From Haliclona indistincta (taxonomy: Eukaryota; Porifera; Demospongiae; Haplosclerida; Chalinidae), in contig OZ024783.1 of assembly GCA_964017065.1 (NCBI GenBank), forward strand, positions 2,326,772 to 2,390,771: a DNA stretch of 64,000 nt. Reading direction: 5' to 3'. The notes under the pieces are model-generated. The model saw only the letters and a list, made by a program, of their open reading frames with translations, searched no databases and was not told the DNA's origin. Made by a program: the position numbers and the translations under genes. Of this stretch, positions 1 to 11,854 are shown one piece after another (the stretch's first letter is position 1; every line of letters starts with the position of its first letter).

Positions 1-2
1 AC

Positions 3-332
3 GGTGTGCTTTCCATTCATTGGGACAGCATAGAAAACATGGCAGCCATCAGAGACAGAGTAGCGTTGCTGATGAAAGGGTGCAAGTGCAAGACTGGCTG
101 TACAACAGGAAGATGTAGTTGCCACAAAAAAGGTCAGGCTTGCTCAGAGGGCTGTACTTGCATGCACTGCAAGAATATGTCACACTGTGTGCTCAATGAA
201 GAGATGGATGAGACCCTGAGTAGAGAGCAAACTGATGATGAAGTTCTAGATTTTGTGATGGAAAGTGAATACGAGAGTGATTTTGCAGATATGTATGATG
301 ACAGTGAGTCTGACGACAGCCTAAACATCTAA
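3..332 (+). CDS. C-terminal part of a CXC (tesmin/TSO1-like) protein, cut by the window start
   Basis: The reading frame is open at the left edge, so only the last ~110 residues are present. It has a dense cysteine cluster of the CXC type (GCKCKTGCTTGRCSC, then further CxxGC and CxC pairs near residues 26-60), followed by an acidic tail rich in Asp, Glu and Ser. CXC domains bind zinc and DNA. Single half-CXC motifs like this one often sit at the C-terminus of transposon-derived or lineage-expanded proteins in sponges and cnidarians, so this may be a transposon-related gene rather than a true tesmin. That is an inference. The stop codon at 330-332 lies inside the first unit of the 26-bp tandem repeat. 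Confidence 0.55.
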   Translation, partial: GVLSIHWDSIENMAAIRDRVALLMKGCKCKTGCTTGRCSCHKKGQACSEGCTCMHCKNMSHCVLNEEMDETLSREQTDDEVLDFVMESEYESDFADMYDDSESDDSLNI

Positions 333-574
333 GTGACCCGTATTTATCCTACATCTAAGTGACCCGTCTTTATCCTACATCTAAGTGACCCGTATTTATC
401 CTACATCTAAGTGACCCGTATTTATCCTACATCTAAGTGACCCGTCTTTATCCTACATCTAAGTGACCCGTCTTTATCCTACATCTAAGTGACCCGTCTT
501 TATCCTACATCTAAGTGACCCGTCTTTATCCTACATCTAAGTGACCCGTCTTTATCCTACATCTAAGTGACCCA
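329..574. repeat. 26-bp minisatellite, about 9.5 copies
   Basis: The unit ctaagtgacccgtctttatc plus six bases starts at 329 and recurs every 26 bases (355, 381, 407, and so on to 563). Units differ mainly at one site (gtatt or gtctt). The first unit supplies the stop codon of the preceding reading frame. Confidence 0.95.
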
Positions 575-662
575 CCCATCTTTACTAAACCCAAGCCATA
601 CTCAGTACTACAATTACAAACTCAATACGAACATTTATTTGTCTTATATCATCATTTATATA

Positions 663-934
663 ACAAGTAATAAAAACATTTTAACCAAAATGCAAGAGAT
701 TTAGGGTTGGTACATTTATCGAAAAAGTATGGAAACAAGATTTTGGATTGTAACAATAGCACTTGCAATGCTACCTCCCTATTAAATTAACCACAACTAT
801 CGAAAGCAGTTAATTTAGGGAGGTAGCATTGCAAGTGCTATTGTTACAATCCAAAATCTTGTTTCCATACTTTTTCGATAAATGTACCAACCCTAAATCT
901 CTTGCATTTTGGTTAAAATGTTTTTATTACTTGT
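663..934. mobile_element. Long near-perfect palindrome (foldback/MITE-like)
   Basis: Two arms of about 120 bases are nearly exact reverse complements (about 664-789 and 811-933) around a loop of about 20 bases. There is no coding content. The structure fits a non-autonomous foldback element. I found no convincing target-site duplication. Confidence 0.8.
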
Positions 935-1141
935 TTCTTTTCTTTTTTTTATTAATGATTTTTAGTTGGCTCTTATGCTAAGCAATACAGTGTAAAGAGC
1001 TAGCTAGAACTATGAGTAGCAGGCTGCACTCGATCGACTCTGCACTGCATGCAACACGCACCATGCAACATTAGCTTACAAGCCTGAACAGACAAATCTA
1101 GTGTAACAGTGAATATTTGCTCGTACAGACTGCTGTGAACA

Positions 1142-2565
1142 TAGTCTGGAGACCCGCCCCTTTCGCATTAAGAGGAAAGGGTCTGGTCGCTTCAGCATAC
1201 AGTACCCGTACCACAGCGCAGGGATTCTTGAGGTCCAATCAGATTGCAGAAACGCACGGCAGAATCAATAAATAATGAATATTCATAAGCTACGAACGTT
1301 CGCCTAGAAATCACGCCGTATTGGTTGCAGTAAACGCGCTGTACACCTGTTGTGACCATGCAAATGTCACGAACGAGCTACTGAACGTAATGGTCATTGC
1401 CAGAAATGTAATACATTTTCCGGACATTTGCTGTTTACGTATGAAAACGAACCACAAACCTACAAATTGTTTACTATGGCTCTTGGAGAAGCTATTAAAC
1501 TGCATTGGTGCTCTAAAACATCATTTGCTACCACAGGCAGACGGTCAACATGCATACCGGAATAAACGTATTGCAAGCAATGGTGGACGAAGAAACAAGC
1601 CATGGAACACACCTTTCAGCTTCCAGACGCCCCATAGCGTTTGAATCAACTAATCTACACTGCTAGAAGACACAAGGAGTTTTCTAACAACCTACTACTT
1701 GATCGCTGAAGCAATACAGCCACGAAAGAACTGTTTCTAGACCTGACCGTATTATGGCTTTATCTAATTATCTGTAATTTTTACCTATTTTTCTCTATTT
1801 TCATGCTAAAAATGGAACGCCCAAAATTCACCTACCGGAAACAAAATATGCACCAGGCGAAGCTATTTATAGCCTAGTACAACAATCCCCGTCGAACTAG
1901 TGAATCTTTGTGCGATCTACTTAGAAAAACTGTTTCGAAATTTTGAAATCCTCCATTTTGTACAACATTTTGTATTACGCCATTGAGAGAAATAGTGCAG
2001 AAATAGTATCGCGATTTGGAACGGTGAAACTACGTGCGAGCGCTTATAAACAGCCATAACAGGTTAGCTAAGGTACTGTTATCTATGAATCACCGTCGAA
2101 CTAAGGAATCATGTTGCTCGTTGGCTACTGGCGCGGCGTTTTCTTGGTCCTCTCAATGCTCGCCATACGTTTCCCCGCGTTAATTTACGGGAAAATATAC
2201 GGTCAATTATTGTCCGTGTCCAATTATTTCTGCCAATGTGTAAGTAAGAATGCTAGAGCTGGCTTGTACGCTCGACTTTGTAGCTTAGGTTGTAAACACG
2301 GTACAGAAAGTGTCTATGCTTTGCCTGCTTTCATTGGCGCTTGAATAAGATGTCATAGTTTAATTTTTAAGCTGACCGAAGGTTGCTTCTTCCGCCGATT
2401 TTGTGAGCTAGATCGATAAAGAAAACAGCACACTGACTGCCGCCATTTTGTTACTAATTAACACGTGAAAATGTGACGTAATATAAATTCCACTGGTACA
2501 ACTGATTGGTACTGAAGCGACCAGACCCTTTCCTCTTAATGCGAAAGGGGCGGGTCTCCAGACTA
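1142..2565. mobile_element. 1.42-kb DNA transposon with ~54-bp terminal inverted repeats and 9-bp target duplication
   Basis: The left end (1142-1195, starting tagtctggagacccgccc) is matched by its reverse complement at 2512-2565. Directly outside both ends is the 9-bp direct repeat ctgtgaaca (1133-1141 and 2566-2574). Long TIRs with a 9-bp duplication resemble Mutator-like elements; an 8-bp reading would suggest hAT. The interior has only short open frames and no recognisable transposase, so it is probably non-autonomous. Confidence 0.8.
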
Positions 2566-2581
2566 CTGTGAACACTGCTAA

Positions 2582-3392
<811 letters not shown>

Positions 3393-4000
3393 ATACTGTT
3401 ATATACCATCAGGAACTTAATATTGAGAACAATGATAAAGGTCATCAGCAACACTAGTTTCATAAAACAACATCTTGTGTGTTCAGTACAACCAATGACA
3501 GCTATCAGTAGTTATTCCTACTCCAAAATATGAGAAATCATGGTACCCAACCCAAACATTAGCTGTGTATGACCGTAGCACTGTATTGTGAGCGTCAGGA
3601 AATTTTTTAAGACACACACTGCGCTCTAAAAACACAAGCACGACTTAAAGTAATAGTCAATGCACAGCATACACGATTTCTAAGTTGTTCCACAATACCG
3701 TGTGGATGCTAGCTCACAAACAAACATCGACACAGCAAGTGTCATTTCATAGTGCTGCTCGTATATCCGACCAGACAGCCTACTCATTCACCAGCAAGAC
3801 CAAAAAATGATTTGAAAGTACAACAAAAGTCTTCGTGGGAGCGTTCTGGCAACTTTTCAAGACTGGTTATCTTCATAGAGCTGTACGGCAGGCCCTTCGT
3901 CACAGCTGTCCACAGCGCCATTCTTGAGCGCCATAGTATAAAACAAATGACGTCATACAAAAGATAAATTCACGTGAGCACGTCGATTGGCCGGACGACT
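3393..4000. other. Intergenic, no gene recognised
   Basis: This lies between the two copies of the dispersed repeat. Only short open frames are present, none with recognisable domains. Confidence 0.5.
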
Positions 4001-4710
4001 GAGTGGCAGCACGGCACTCGGTTACAAGCAATTTGTACTAAGGTGCGCTTGTATTAGAATATTTACATACACGGGCGTGCGCGAGTAGGCGTAACCTAGT
4101 AACAGAGTTCAAACAGAATGATGGAATGGAGTCTGTTATGGACCAAAAATCGCTGTTTTCCTGGAAATACTCGCTTCTGCTAGTGTTTTAGGCTTAAATA
4201 GATATCAGGTGCACTGCTCATAACGACTAGTGTAGTTTCTGTGTAGGTTTTGTCTTGAATAGCTCACTCGCCACGGCCCTAGGCTGGCTGGAGAAGAAGA
4301 AGAAGAAGAAGAAGAAAGAAGATGAACAAACGGGTGACCACGTGAACTCTGGTTTACCACCTTAGACATGGTTTCTTTTGCTTCTGAAGGTCTCTTTATA
4401 ATCGCACAAATCGTGCAAAGAGCTTCAGAACGTTCGATTAGCTTGAAACGCCCGTACGGCGAAGATATGGCAGTGCACGGTACTTAGTGCCTCCCGAGGC
4501 GAGACGCCATCTTTTCATGCCCATAGCAACTGGCCTTATAGTCTTTATTAGTAGACTCATTGTAAGCGCTTACCTCTTAGGATAGCCCCTAGGTAGTTAA
4601 AATACCCCTGATCCAAGATATACGTGAATTATTGCGTTTAGCCTAAGTGTAGCCGCCATCTTGTTTTCCGCCCAACCCTAAATATGCCACGTCTACCGCG
4701 TGGCATAATA
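4001..4710. repeat. Copy 2 of the dispersed repeat, containing (GAA)n
   Basis: Same order and near-identical sequence as 2582-3392, but shorter: the tetranucleotide array is replaced by a short (GAA)n run near 4293-4320 and a few small internal deletions are visible. It ends in the same tgccacg...cgtggca palindrome. Confidence 0.8.
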
Positions 4711-5180
4711 GAACACATAATAAATAATTTTTCTTCATAGTACAGCTTGAAATGAGAAAAACAAACAATCTGAATTTTTACATTAATTTACATTAATTTA
4801 ATTTTTACATTTTTTACAACAATCTTAATAGACATTAATTTTTACGCCAAATTTGAAGACCACAAGTGTTTTGAGAAAAGATGAAAGCATGATAAAATCA
4901 AGTTTGTGTGAACAAGAAAGATTGACAGAGACAGATGTTTGTCTGCTACATATAAGCATCCATGGAAGTGTCTGAAAAGAGTGCATTATGATATACAACT
5001 AAAGATGCATTTTTGATGGGACGTGGTTGGATTTGTAAATACCATGCATATGGTTCTCAATTTCCTATACAATATTTAATTTTTAAGCACAAGGTACAAT
5101 GCAAAGGATCACAAAAATAAGAATATTAAACAAACAGAGGATAATGAAGGTAATGATAGAAATGAACGATGGTCACGACT
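4711..5180. other. AT-rich intergenic stretch
   Basis: No coding, RNA or repeat structure recognised beyond short AT-rich runs, including a duplicated cattaattta near 4780-4800. Confidence 0.4.
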
Positions 5181-5181
5181 G

Positions 5182-6320
5182 TCACACATCTTCCTCATCA
5201 TCGTCTTCTTCCTCATCATCGTCCTCTTCCTCAATATCATCTTCCTCATCTTCGTCTTCAATGAGGCACAAAAGATGCTCATATTGTCTGCGGGTGTGAG
5301 CTGGTAGTCTATCATAGTCTGATTTAGTGAGTTGCAGTGTTGATACATGTTCGTTACTATCAGCAGCTTCGATCAGTTGGAGCAGGTTAGTAGAGTCAGT
5401 GAAATCTACTATCTCTCCAATAATTAGTTCTAGTGTGTGGTGTGACTGTACAATGTTAGTGAGAACAGGTAGATCACTGTCTAGTGGATCAATCTTAAAG
5501 CAGTTCAGTGAAGTAATATTGGGAATCAAAGCAGCTAGCGGGTGAAGAAGGTTACATGTGATCTCCAGTATGTTGAGATTAATGTTCTTGCACTGCATGA
5601 AGCTGGAGAGTACTTTCTGGATTAATATCATCCTCAATGAATAGTGTAAGACAACTCAATGAAGATGGTTGAAATACTAGTAGAGAAATTAATGATAAGT
5701 ACTTAGTACTAGATATCTCATCAGTCCACTCCCTGGTGCTATAGCTGCTGAAGATGACCTCATCATCATGATCAATATCGACACGAAACAAAATAAGACT
5801 CTGAAGTTGACAAAACTTCATTATCTGAGTAACTACTTGAGAAAAAGGAGAATTTGATATGGACAGAGTATAATTATTTCTTTTCCTGAATATGAAGGAA
5901 CTGAGTCCCTTTACCAAGAGAAAAATTCTGTCCATCAGAAAATAATATTATAGTCTCCATCTTTCATCAAAATGCGTGGCTGATGCAGTATCCTGTGGCA
6001 TACCAGTCAAAACCAACTACTGGAGTAACATATCTGGAGTAACATTGTACAGTCACACCACACACTAGAACTAATTAGATATGTTGGTCCATTACATCAT
6101 CTTCATCACTATAGTCCACCTTCACACTATTCATAATGCTAGGCACCGATGCTAGGACACTTTATGCACAATGGACCAACTGTAGACTTGTGCTATAATT
6201 ATAGTATTACCATCGTTACAATTGTTGCTTGCAAGTTGTTGTACCAACTCCTGGTACACAGGGTGACTATGATAATCATGTCGTACATTCCTGCCAGAAA
6301 TCTCACAACAACTTCTCTCT
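5182..6320 (-). pseudogene. Degenerate C-terminal fragment of an NLR-type gene
   Basis: Pieces in shifted frames match, in the correct order, the C-terminal half of the intact NLR at 8831-11734. About 5260-5637 matches its end (LLHPLAALI..NITSL, LDSDLPVLTNIVQSHHTLE, TNLLQLI.AADSNEHV). 5579-5935 matches the segment before that (VDIDHDD, FQPSSL). 5960-6310 matches the piece after the NACHT region (HSHPVYQELVQ). Frameshifts and stops separate the blocks and no NACHT region is present. At the 3' end a (TCATCG-type) repeat at about 5186-5262 replaces the normal stop with an acidic run. It is a decayed paralogue. Confidence 0.75.
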
Positions 6321-6974
6321 ATTCTTTTATTTTTGTAATTTTTTGGAATAATTATAGCAAAGCAGGGAACAGAACAAAATAGCAACTTAATGCTAATAAG
6401 TAAGGATAAGACTACAAAAGTACAAGTGACAAATTAAGTAAAAGACCGAGTAACAGACAACTAAAACAAACGAGTACAAGACAATAATGTGATAGGAAGA
6501 GGCAGACTGTTCCACAGATGACATACAGAGACAAAAAAGGAAGATTGAAATGACTTCCAAGTTAATATTTCACTAGAACTATTTTACTTGCAATATGTAG
6601 CGTTCACATGTATGCTCACATGAGATGTTGTACATTGTTTAAAATCGCGACAATAGTTTATAATGAACTGAGGTAAACAAAGGAGAAAGTGGAACTGTAA
6701 TTGAAAGCTCAGTGCACAAAGAGTGAGAGAAGAAAATTTAATTTTTGTTGATAAGAGAGAAAACAAGCGACATGCAGGACTAGAGTAGAAATGTTGACAA
6801 ATGAAGGAGACTAGATTGAATTAAGAAATTACAACAAAATTTGATGATTATAGAATCAAGTACATGTAAATAACTAAAGATTGGGTCAGTGTACTAAGTA
6901 TCCACCACGCGAACAATAATAATTATTATTATTAGCAAAATTTGAATGAAAAATTAAGGTGTCATGCAGTTAGA

Positions 6975-7500
6975 ATGGTTCCAACAGATGCTCATAGAGT
7001 TCGTGGATGTGGGCTGGTAATCTGTCATAGTCTGATTTACGAAGTCTCAACAATAAAATAATACTATGCATTCGCTATCATCAGCGGCCTCGATCAGTTT
7101 GAGCAGGTTTGTAGAGTCAGTGTAATAGTTTATCTTTGAAATAGACAATATTTTTAGTGTGTGGAGTGACTGTACAATGTTAGTGAGAACAGGTAGATCA
7201 CTGTCTAGTAGGGGAGTATCTTCGATTTCAAGGATTTTCCGTGACCTGATGTTCATGATCAATGCAGCTAGAGGACCAAGAAGATTACGTGAGATGAAGA
7301 GCTTTCAAGGTTTGTGTTCTCATGTGGGAGAGCCTCAGTTTCGATAACAATATTATCTTTTAAATTTATTGTTAGTTTTTGAACTGAAGAGTGTTGAAAT
7401 AATAGCGGTACTGTGTCATCATAATTATCTTCATCCTCATCATCTTCCTCATTCCCATCTACACCATAAAGAAGTTGCGTACAATCAAGCTCCTCCAATC
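6975..7500 (-). pseudogene. Second degenerate NLR C-terminal fragment
   Basis: Minus-strand pieces match the last ~120 residues of the intact NLR (LDSDLPVLTNIVQSLHTL, TDSTNLLKLIEAADDSE, and an LPHENTN motif like LPHGNTN), broken by frameshifts and deletions. Together with 5182-6320 and the intact gene it forms a small local family in one orientation, which suggests tandem duplication followed by decay. Confidence 0.7.
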
Positions 7501-8058
7501 CACTTTCAGGTGCAATTAGCTGTTTTAAAACATTTTATCTATGTCTTTTTATTCAAGTGTGGGCTGAAACACACAATTAAAAATAGCCTGGTTCGAGGCT
7601 ACAGACTTTTCCTGCTCACGAAAGCTAAATTTTAATTTTAAGGTACTATCAAGCTCCTCCACTATATGGCTGCATCAATCTGCATGCACTCATGCAGATC
7701 TGAAGTAATTATTATTAATTTAGGAAGATGGTATGGATCAAAATGAGATGAAATAAGTAAAGAAATAATATAGAATTGTTCCAATTCAGTGTAGTACTGT
7801 TTCCAGGTAGTTACTGTAGTGCTGTGCTACTATCATTATCTAATTTACTGTACATGAGATAGAAACATGTTCATGTGCAAGAATACTATTCAAATCAAAC
7901 AATAGAACACAGTTACATGACTGCACTAAACAGGAGTGACAAAAGAAAAACAATATACACTGTAGTTGAGGTAAAAAATTCAAAACCATTAATTAATAGT
8001 ACAGTGATTCTTCTAGTGACATAATATTTGAAGCAACCAAAAGATGTTGTATAATGAA
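7501..8058. other. Intergenic, no gene recognised
   Basis: AT-rich with no convincing coding potential, between NLR remnants and a dispersed repeat. Confidence 0.4.
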
Positions 8059-8756
8059 GCACCAAAGGTGCAGATGCCTCGGTGGAAGGCAACTATTTCA
8101 CATACACAGCAACAAACTGCAGCTGTTGTACCTTTCTGTACAGCAATCACAATGCAGTATGATAGTTATGCAATCAGAAGCCAATCAGTGCTGACCACTA
8201 ATTCAACTGGGCGTGTCTATATTGTTCAGGGCACAGCACGTACAACGAGGGAGATAGCGTCCATAGCTTGCTTACACAATTTCTTTACACATACGATGTA
8301 ACCTATCAGCTTCTAGGCAGTCAACTGTGGATAGTTTTGTCTACGGAGAACTCTAGATCATCAGCAACTACTGTAACTCAAGCCGGCGAGCTCAAACTGT
8401 AGGCCTTCGAGAGAATTTCGCTGGACCTACCAAGCTGTTTTGTAGTACAAACGAACTCACTAGCTGTAAGGCAGTCAGCTGTAAACTGTTTTGTCTTTAG
8501 AGGAGTCCAGATAGCCGGGAACAGCCATCGAGGTAAGCATCTCACGCCATAACTCACGAACGGAGCTTTAGAACCAACAATTTATCAATTCAGTTCTGAG
8601 CAAATAGCGATTTCTACCTGTATTGCTGATATCAGCGCTTAGTTTTTAGCGTGCGATGCGCTATGCCGGCAACGGACAGATACACACACACACAACACGA
8701 CTACTGCGAGGCTACTGTATGCCTCGTGGCTCCGCCCACCGAGGCATAATAACGTA
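8059..8756. mobile_element. Dispersed ~0.7-kb repeat with tgcctcggtgg termini (copy 1)
   Basis: The left part (atgcctcggtgg at about 8074) and right end (ccaccgaggcat ending near 8747) are inverted repeats. A second copy in the same orientation lies at about 60565-61259. No transposase is seen, so this is probably a non-autonomous DNA element. Confidence 0.7.
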
Positions 8757-8830
8757 AAGTAAACTGCTACTACACACTGAAAGGAGAAATCATATTGTGC
8801 TCATAATTCATTCATCATACAGTGCAAACG

Positions 8831-11734
8831 TCAATATGGTTCTAACAGATGCTTATATTGATCGTGGATGTGTGGTGGTAGCTGGTTATAGTCTGATGTA
8901 TGAAGTTTGAATGTTACTACATGTTCGTTACTATCAGCAGCTTTGATCAGTTGGAGCAGGTTAGTAAGGTCAGTATAATTTTGTATCTTGGAAATACATA
9001 GTACTTCTAGTGTGTGGTGTGACTGTACAATATTAGTGAGAACAGGTAGATCACTGTCTAGTGGATAATCAATCTCCAGGTAGGTCAGTGAAGTGATATT
9101 CACGATCAATGCAGCTAGCGGGTGAAGAAGGTTACGGGAAATGCGAAGTTTCTTGAAGTTTGTGTTACCATGTGGAAGAAGCTGAGTTTCATTGATAGTT
9201 TCAAAAGTGATCAAGGTAAGTTCTTGCAATGAAGAGGGTTGAAATATTGTTGATACCAATAAACTACTAATTTGTGATTTAATGCCATAAATAGATAGAA
9301 ATTCTAGTTCACTCCCTGGTGCTATCAGCTGCTGTAAGATGACCAGATCATCATGATCAATGTTAACCATCGATAATTCAAGTTTCTTAAGTCGGGAAAA
9401 CTCTCTTAATGTAAAAATTACAAAAAGGGATGATCCATTAATTAAGTTTAACGACAAAATATTCCTTTTAGCAATAGATCCTTCACCAGGAGACCTAAGA
9501 CCATTCACCAGGAGATCAATATTTTCCTTTGAATCAAATGCCATTACAAGTCTCCATCTTTCATCAAAGTGGCTGATGCAGTATCCTGTGGCATACCAGT
9601 CAAAACCGACTACTGGATAAACATCTATTGTATCACGTTTACTATAGTCCACCTTCACACTATCCATAATGCTAGGACACTCATATGCACAATGGACCAA
9701 TTTTACCCTTAATAACTCATTGATAGCAAGCAGCTGTACCAACTCCTGGTACACAGGGTGACTATGATAATCATCATGTCTGTACATTCCTGCCAGAAAC
9801 CTCACAACAACACTACCTTCCTTTAGCCATTCTACCAATTTAAAGCCACTAGGATTCACAACAGCAATATGGAGGGCTGTCAAGTATTCTTGAAGAGTGA
9901 GATGGAGGAAGGAGTAGGAGCACCCAGGACCTGTACACACATTCACACTTGTGGTCTTTTTCATTGTCCCAAGATGCTCAAAGTCCTCACCAAGGTCAGT
10001 GAAGACATACCTTTTCTCACAAAGACTCTCATAGGCCACCCTGGCTAGCTGAAGAAGCTGCTGAGCCACTATAGGAGGAAGCTTCCTAATGTCTTCTGTA
10101 CGCTGGAGGGAAGGAGGCATGCAATACCCACTAGAAACCTGACATGTGGACACGAGGTGCCTGCGAATGAGACCACGAGTGAGATTATCAAAGAGCTGCG
10201 TCATGGTTGTAGGGAAGGAAGTATCTGTGTCGCCATAACTGTCCTGGTATATCAGGGCTACAATGATAGCATTGAGAGGGATGTACATCATACCATATAT
10301 GGGAGGATTATTGGTGATGTAAGACAAGAACCCTGCCAGGATATCCCCACTAAACACGCTCTCAGCAAACTGCTTTCTATACTCTTCAGTGAAGCCTATC
10401 ACCTCGAGGTGCCTGTCTATGTTATGCTGGCAGAGACTCCAGAGCTCAGCACTTACTGAAGGACGACTGGTGACAATAATAGTAGCCTCTGCCAGGAGCC
10501 TACCCTTGAGTAGATCTATGTAGACTGAGCCCTTCTGTCGCTGCTCATGAGGAAGCTCATCAAACCCATCGCACACGATAAGCATGCCTTCTCCTTCTCC
10601 TATTGCAGCTAAGAGCTCCTTCATATTAGTGGTAGCATCACACGGCAGAAGGTCCTCAAGGCAGTGTGCCTCTTGAGCCTTGTTGTCCCTCAAGCAAACT
10701 AGTACCACTAACTCGTACTGCTTCACACTCTCTAACTCCTCCCACTTGTGACACACTTCCCATGCCAGTGTGCTCTTGCCGATACCTGGTGCACCCTCCA
10801 CCAGGACACAACGTACTGGTCTACCATCCTCTCTGGGCTTTAGTATATGATCTAGTGCTATCGGAGCTTTCTCACGCAAGATCTCTTCAGTTAAACCGTG
10901 GAGACTTTTTCTAGTAAACTCATCTGCTTGCTTCCTGGTGATACCCTTCTTGCTGATGACAGCTAGCTCAATGTAGTGCTTGCTAGCAGTAGTGAGTAGC
11001 TTATCATCATCAGGGAGTGGCTGTCGGTAACATTTCTTTAGGAACTGTTTGTACTGTTTCCTGGTGATAGCTGAGGAGAGGAAACACATCATCCACTGGT
11101 CATTAGTGACTGAGTATGTCATTATACCTGTTGTGCTTGAATGAGATGAAGAGGTGATAGAGGATGGTATCATACTATCATTGGTCTGTTGTGCTGTAAG
11201 ACACTGTCACATGTTATTCCACCATACACACATTCTCTGCTCACCAGCTGATGTGTTTGGTGGTAGGGACGACACCAGTTGAGGAGTGTGCTGTGACTTG
11301 AGTTGAGCTACATCAGAACACCGTGCACTGGTCAGTGGATGAACTCAGACACACATTATCACACTCACCACATGTGGACCTCAGCTTGCCACAGAGGTGC
11401 TGCATTGAACTGTCCTTCTCTAGTGCTTCCGTAAACTTGTGGTAGTTGCTGGGGTCTAGTCGGATTGTTGTTTCTGTCGCGACTAGTAGTTCTGTCACTT
11501 TCTGTTCTCTCAGTGTTAGCTCATTAATCTTGTCTCTTGTGTGGCGTGATAGTAGACCAGCAGAGTACAGTCTCGCTGCCAGAGTGGCGGGGTTCCTGAC
11601 GGTTTCTAACAGGTCAGCATAATGCCTTTGGAACGAGCGGTACTCAGCGCTCTCAGTCTCCTGAACAGCAGCATAATAGACCAGGATCAACACTAACTGT
11701 TACCCTATCTTACTTGATCAGAAGAAGACGCCAT
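8831..11734 (-). CDS. NLR-type innate immune receptor (death-fold, NACHT, C-terminal LRR-like)
   Basis: Four exons, read from the high coordinate: 11734-11714, 11660-11369, 11307-11245, 11193-8831. All junctions are GT-AG and in frame, giving 912 aa. Exon 2 (residues ~8-104) is helical and resembles a CARD/death-fold domain. The NACHT NTPase follows: Walker A GAPGIGKST (259-267), Walker B DGFDEL (334-339) and TSRPS (367-371). The C-terminal ~200 residues have irregular leucine-rich repeats. The family senses cytosolic danger or microbial signals and signals through the death-fold; sponge genomes have large expansions of such genes. The ATP-binding motifs look intact, so the gene is probably functional. 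Two decayed relatives lie just downstream. The 7-residue first exon is the least certain part. Confidence 0.88.
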
Positions 11735-11854
11735 AACTTCATCGATACATTAAAGTTCAGTATTAAGCTTATAAACTAACACACCCATTTTTACTTTAAA
11801 ACTAATTAGTCTATGAATTCTGTTATGCAATGTAAATGAATGTCATTATAAATG

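Noticed and set aside
1321..1644. Open frame of 107 codons inside the TIR element as a transposase
   Set aside because: No similarity to known transposases, no catalytic DDE pattern, and too short.
5099..5299. Small poly-serine protein
   Set aside because: It is the reverse strand of a trinucleotide-type repeat at the end of an NLR pseudogene fragment.
8044..8301. Plus-strand 85-codon open frame
   Set aside because: It lies wholly within a dispersed repeat, and the second copy at 60565 does not keep the frame.
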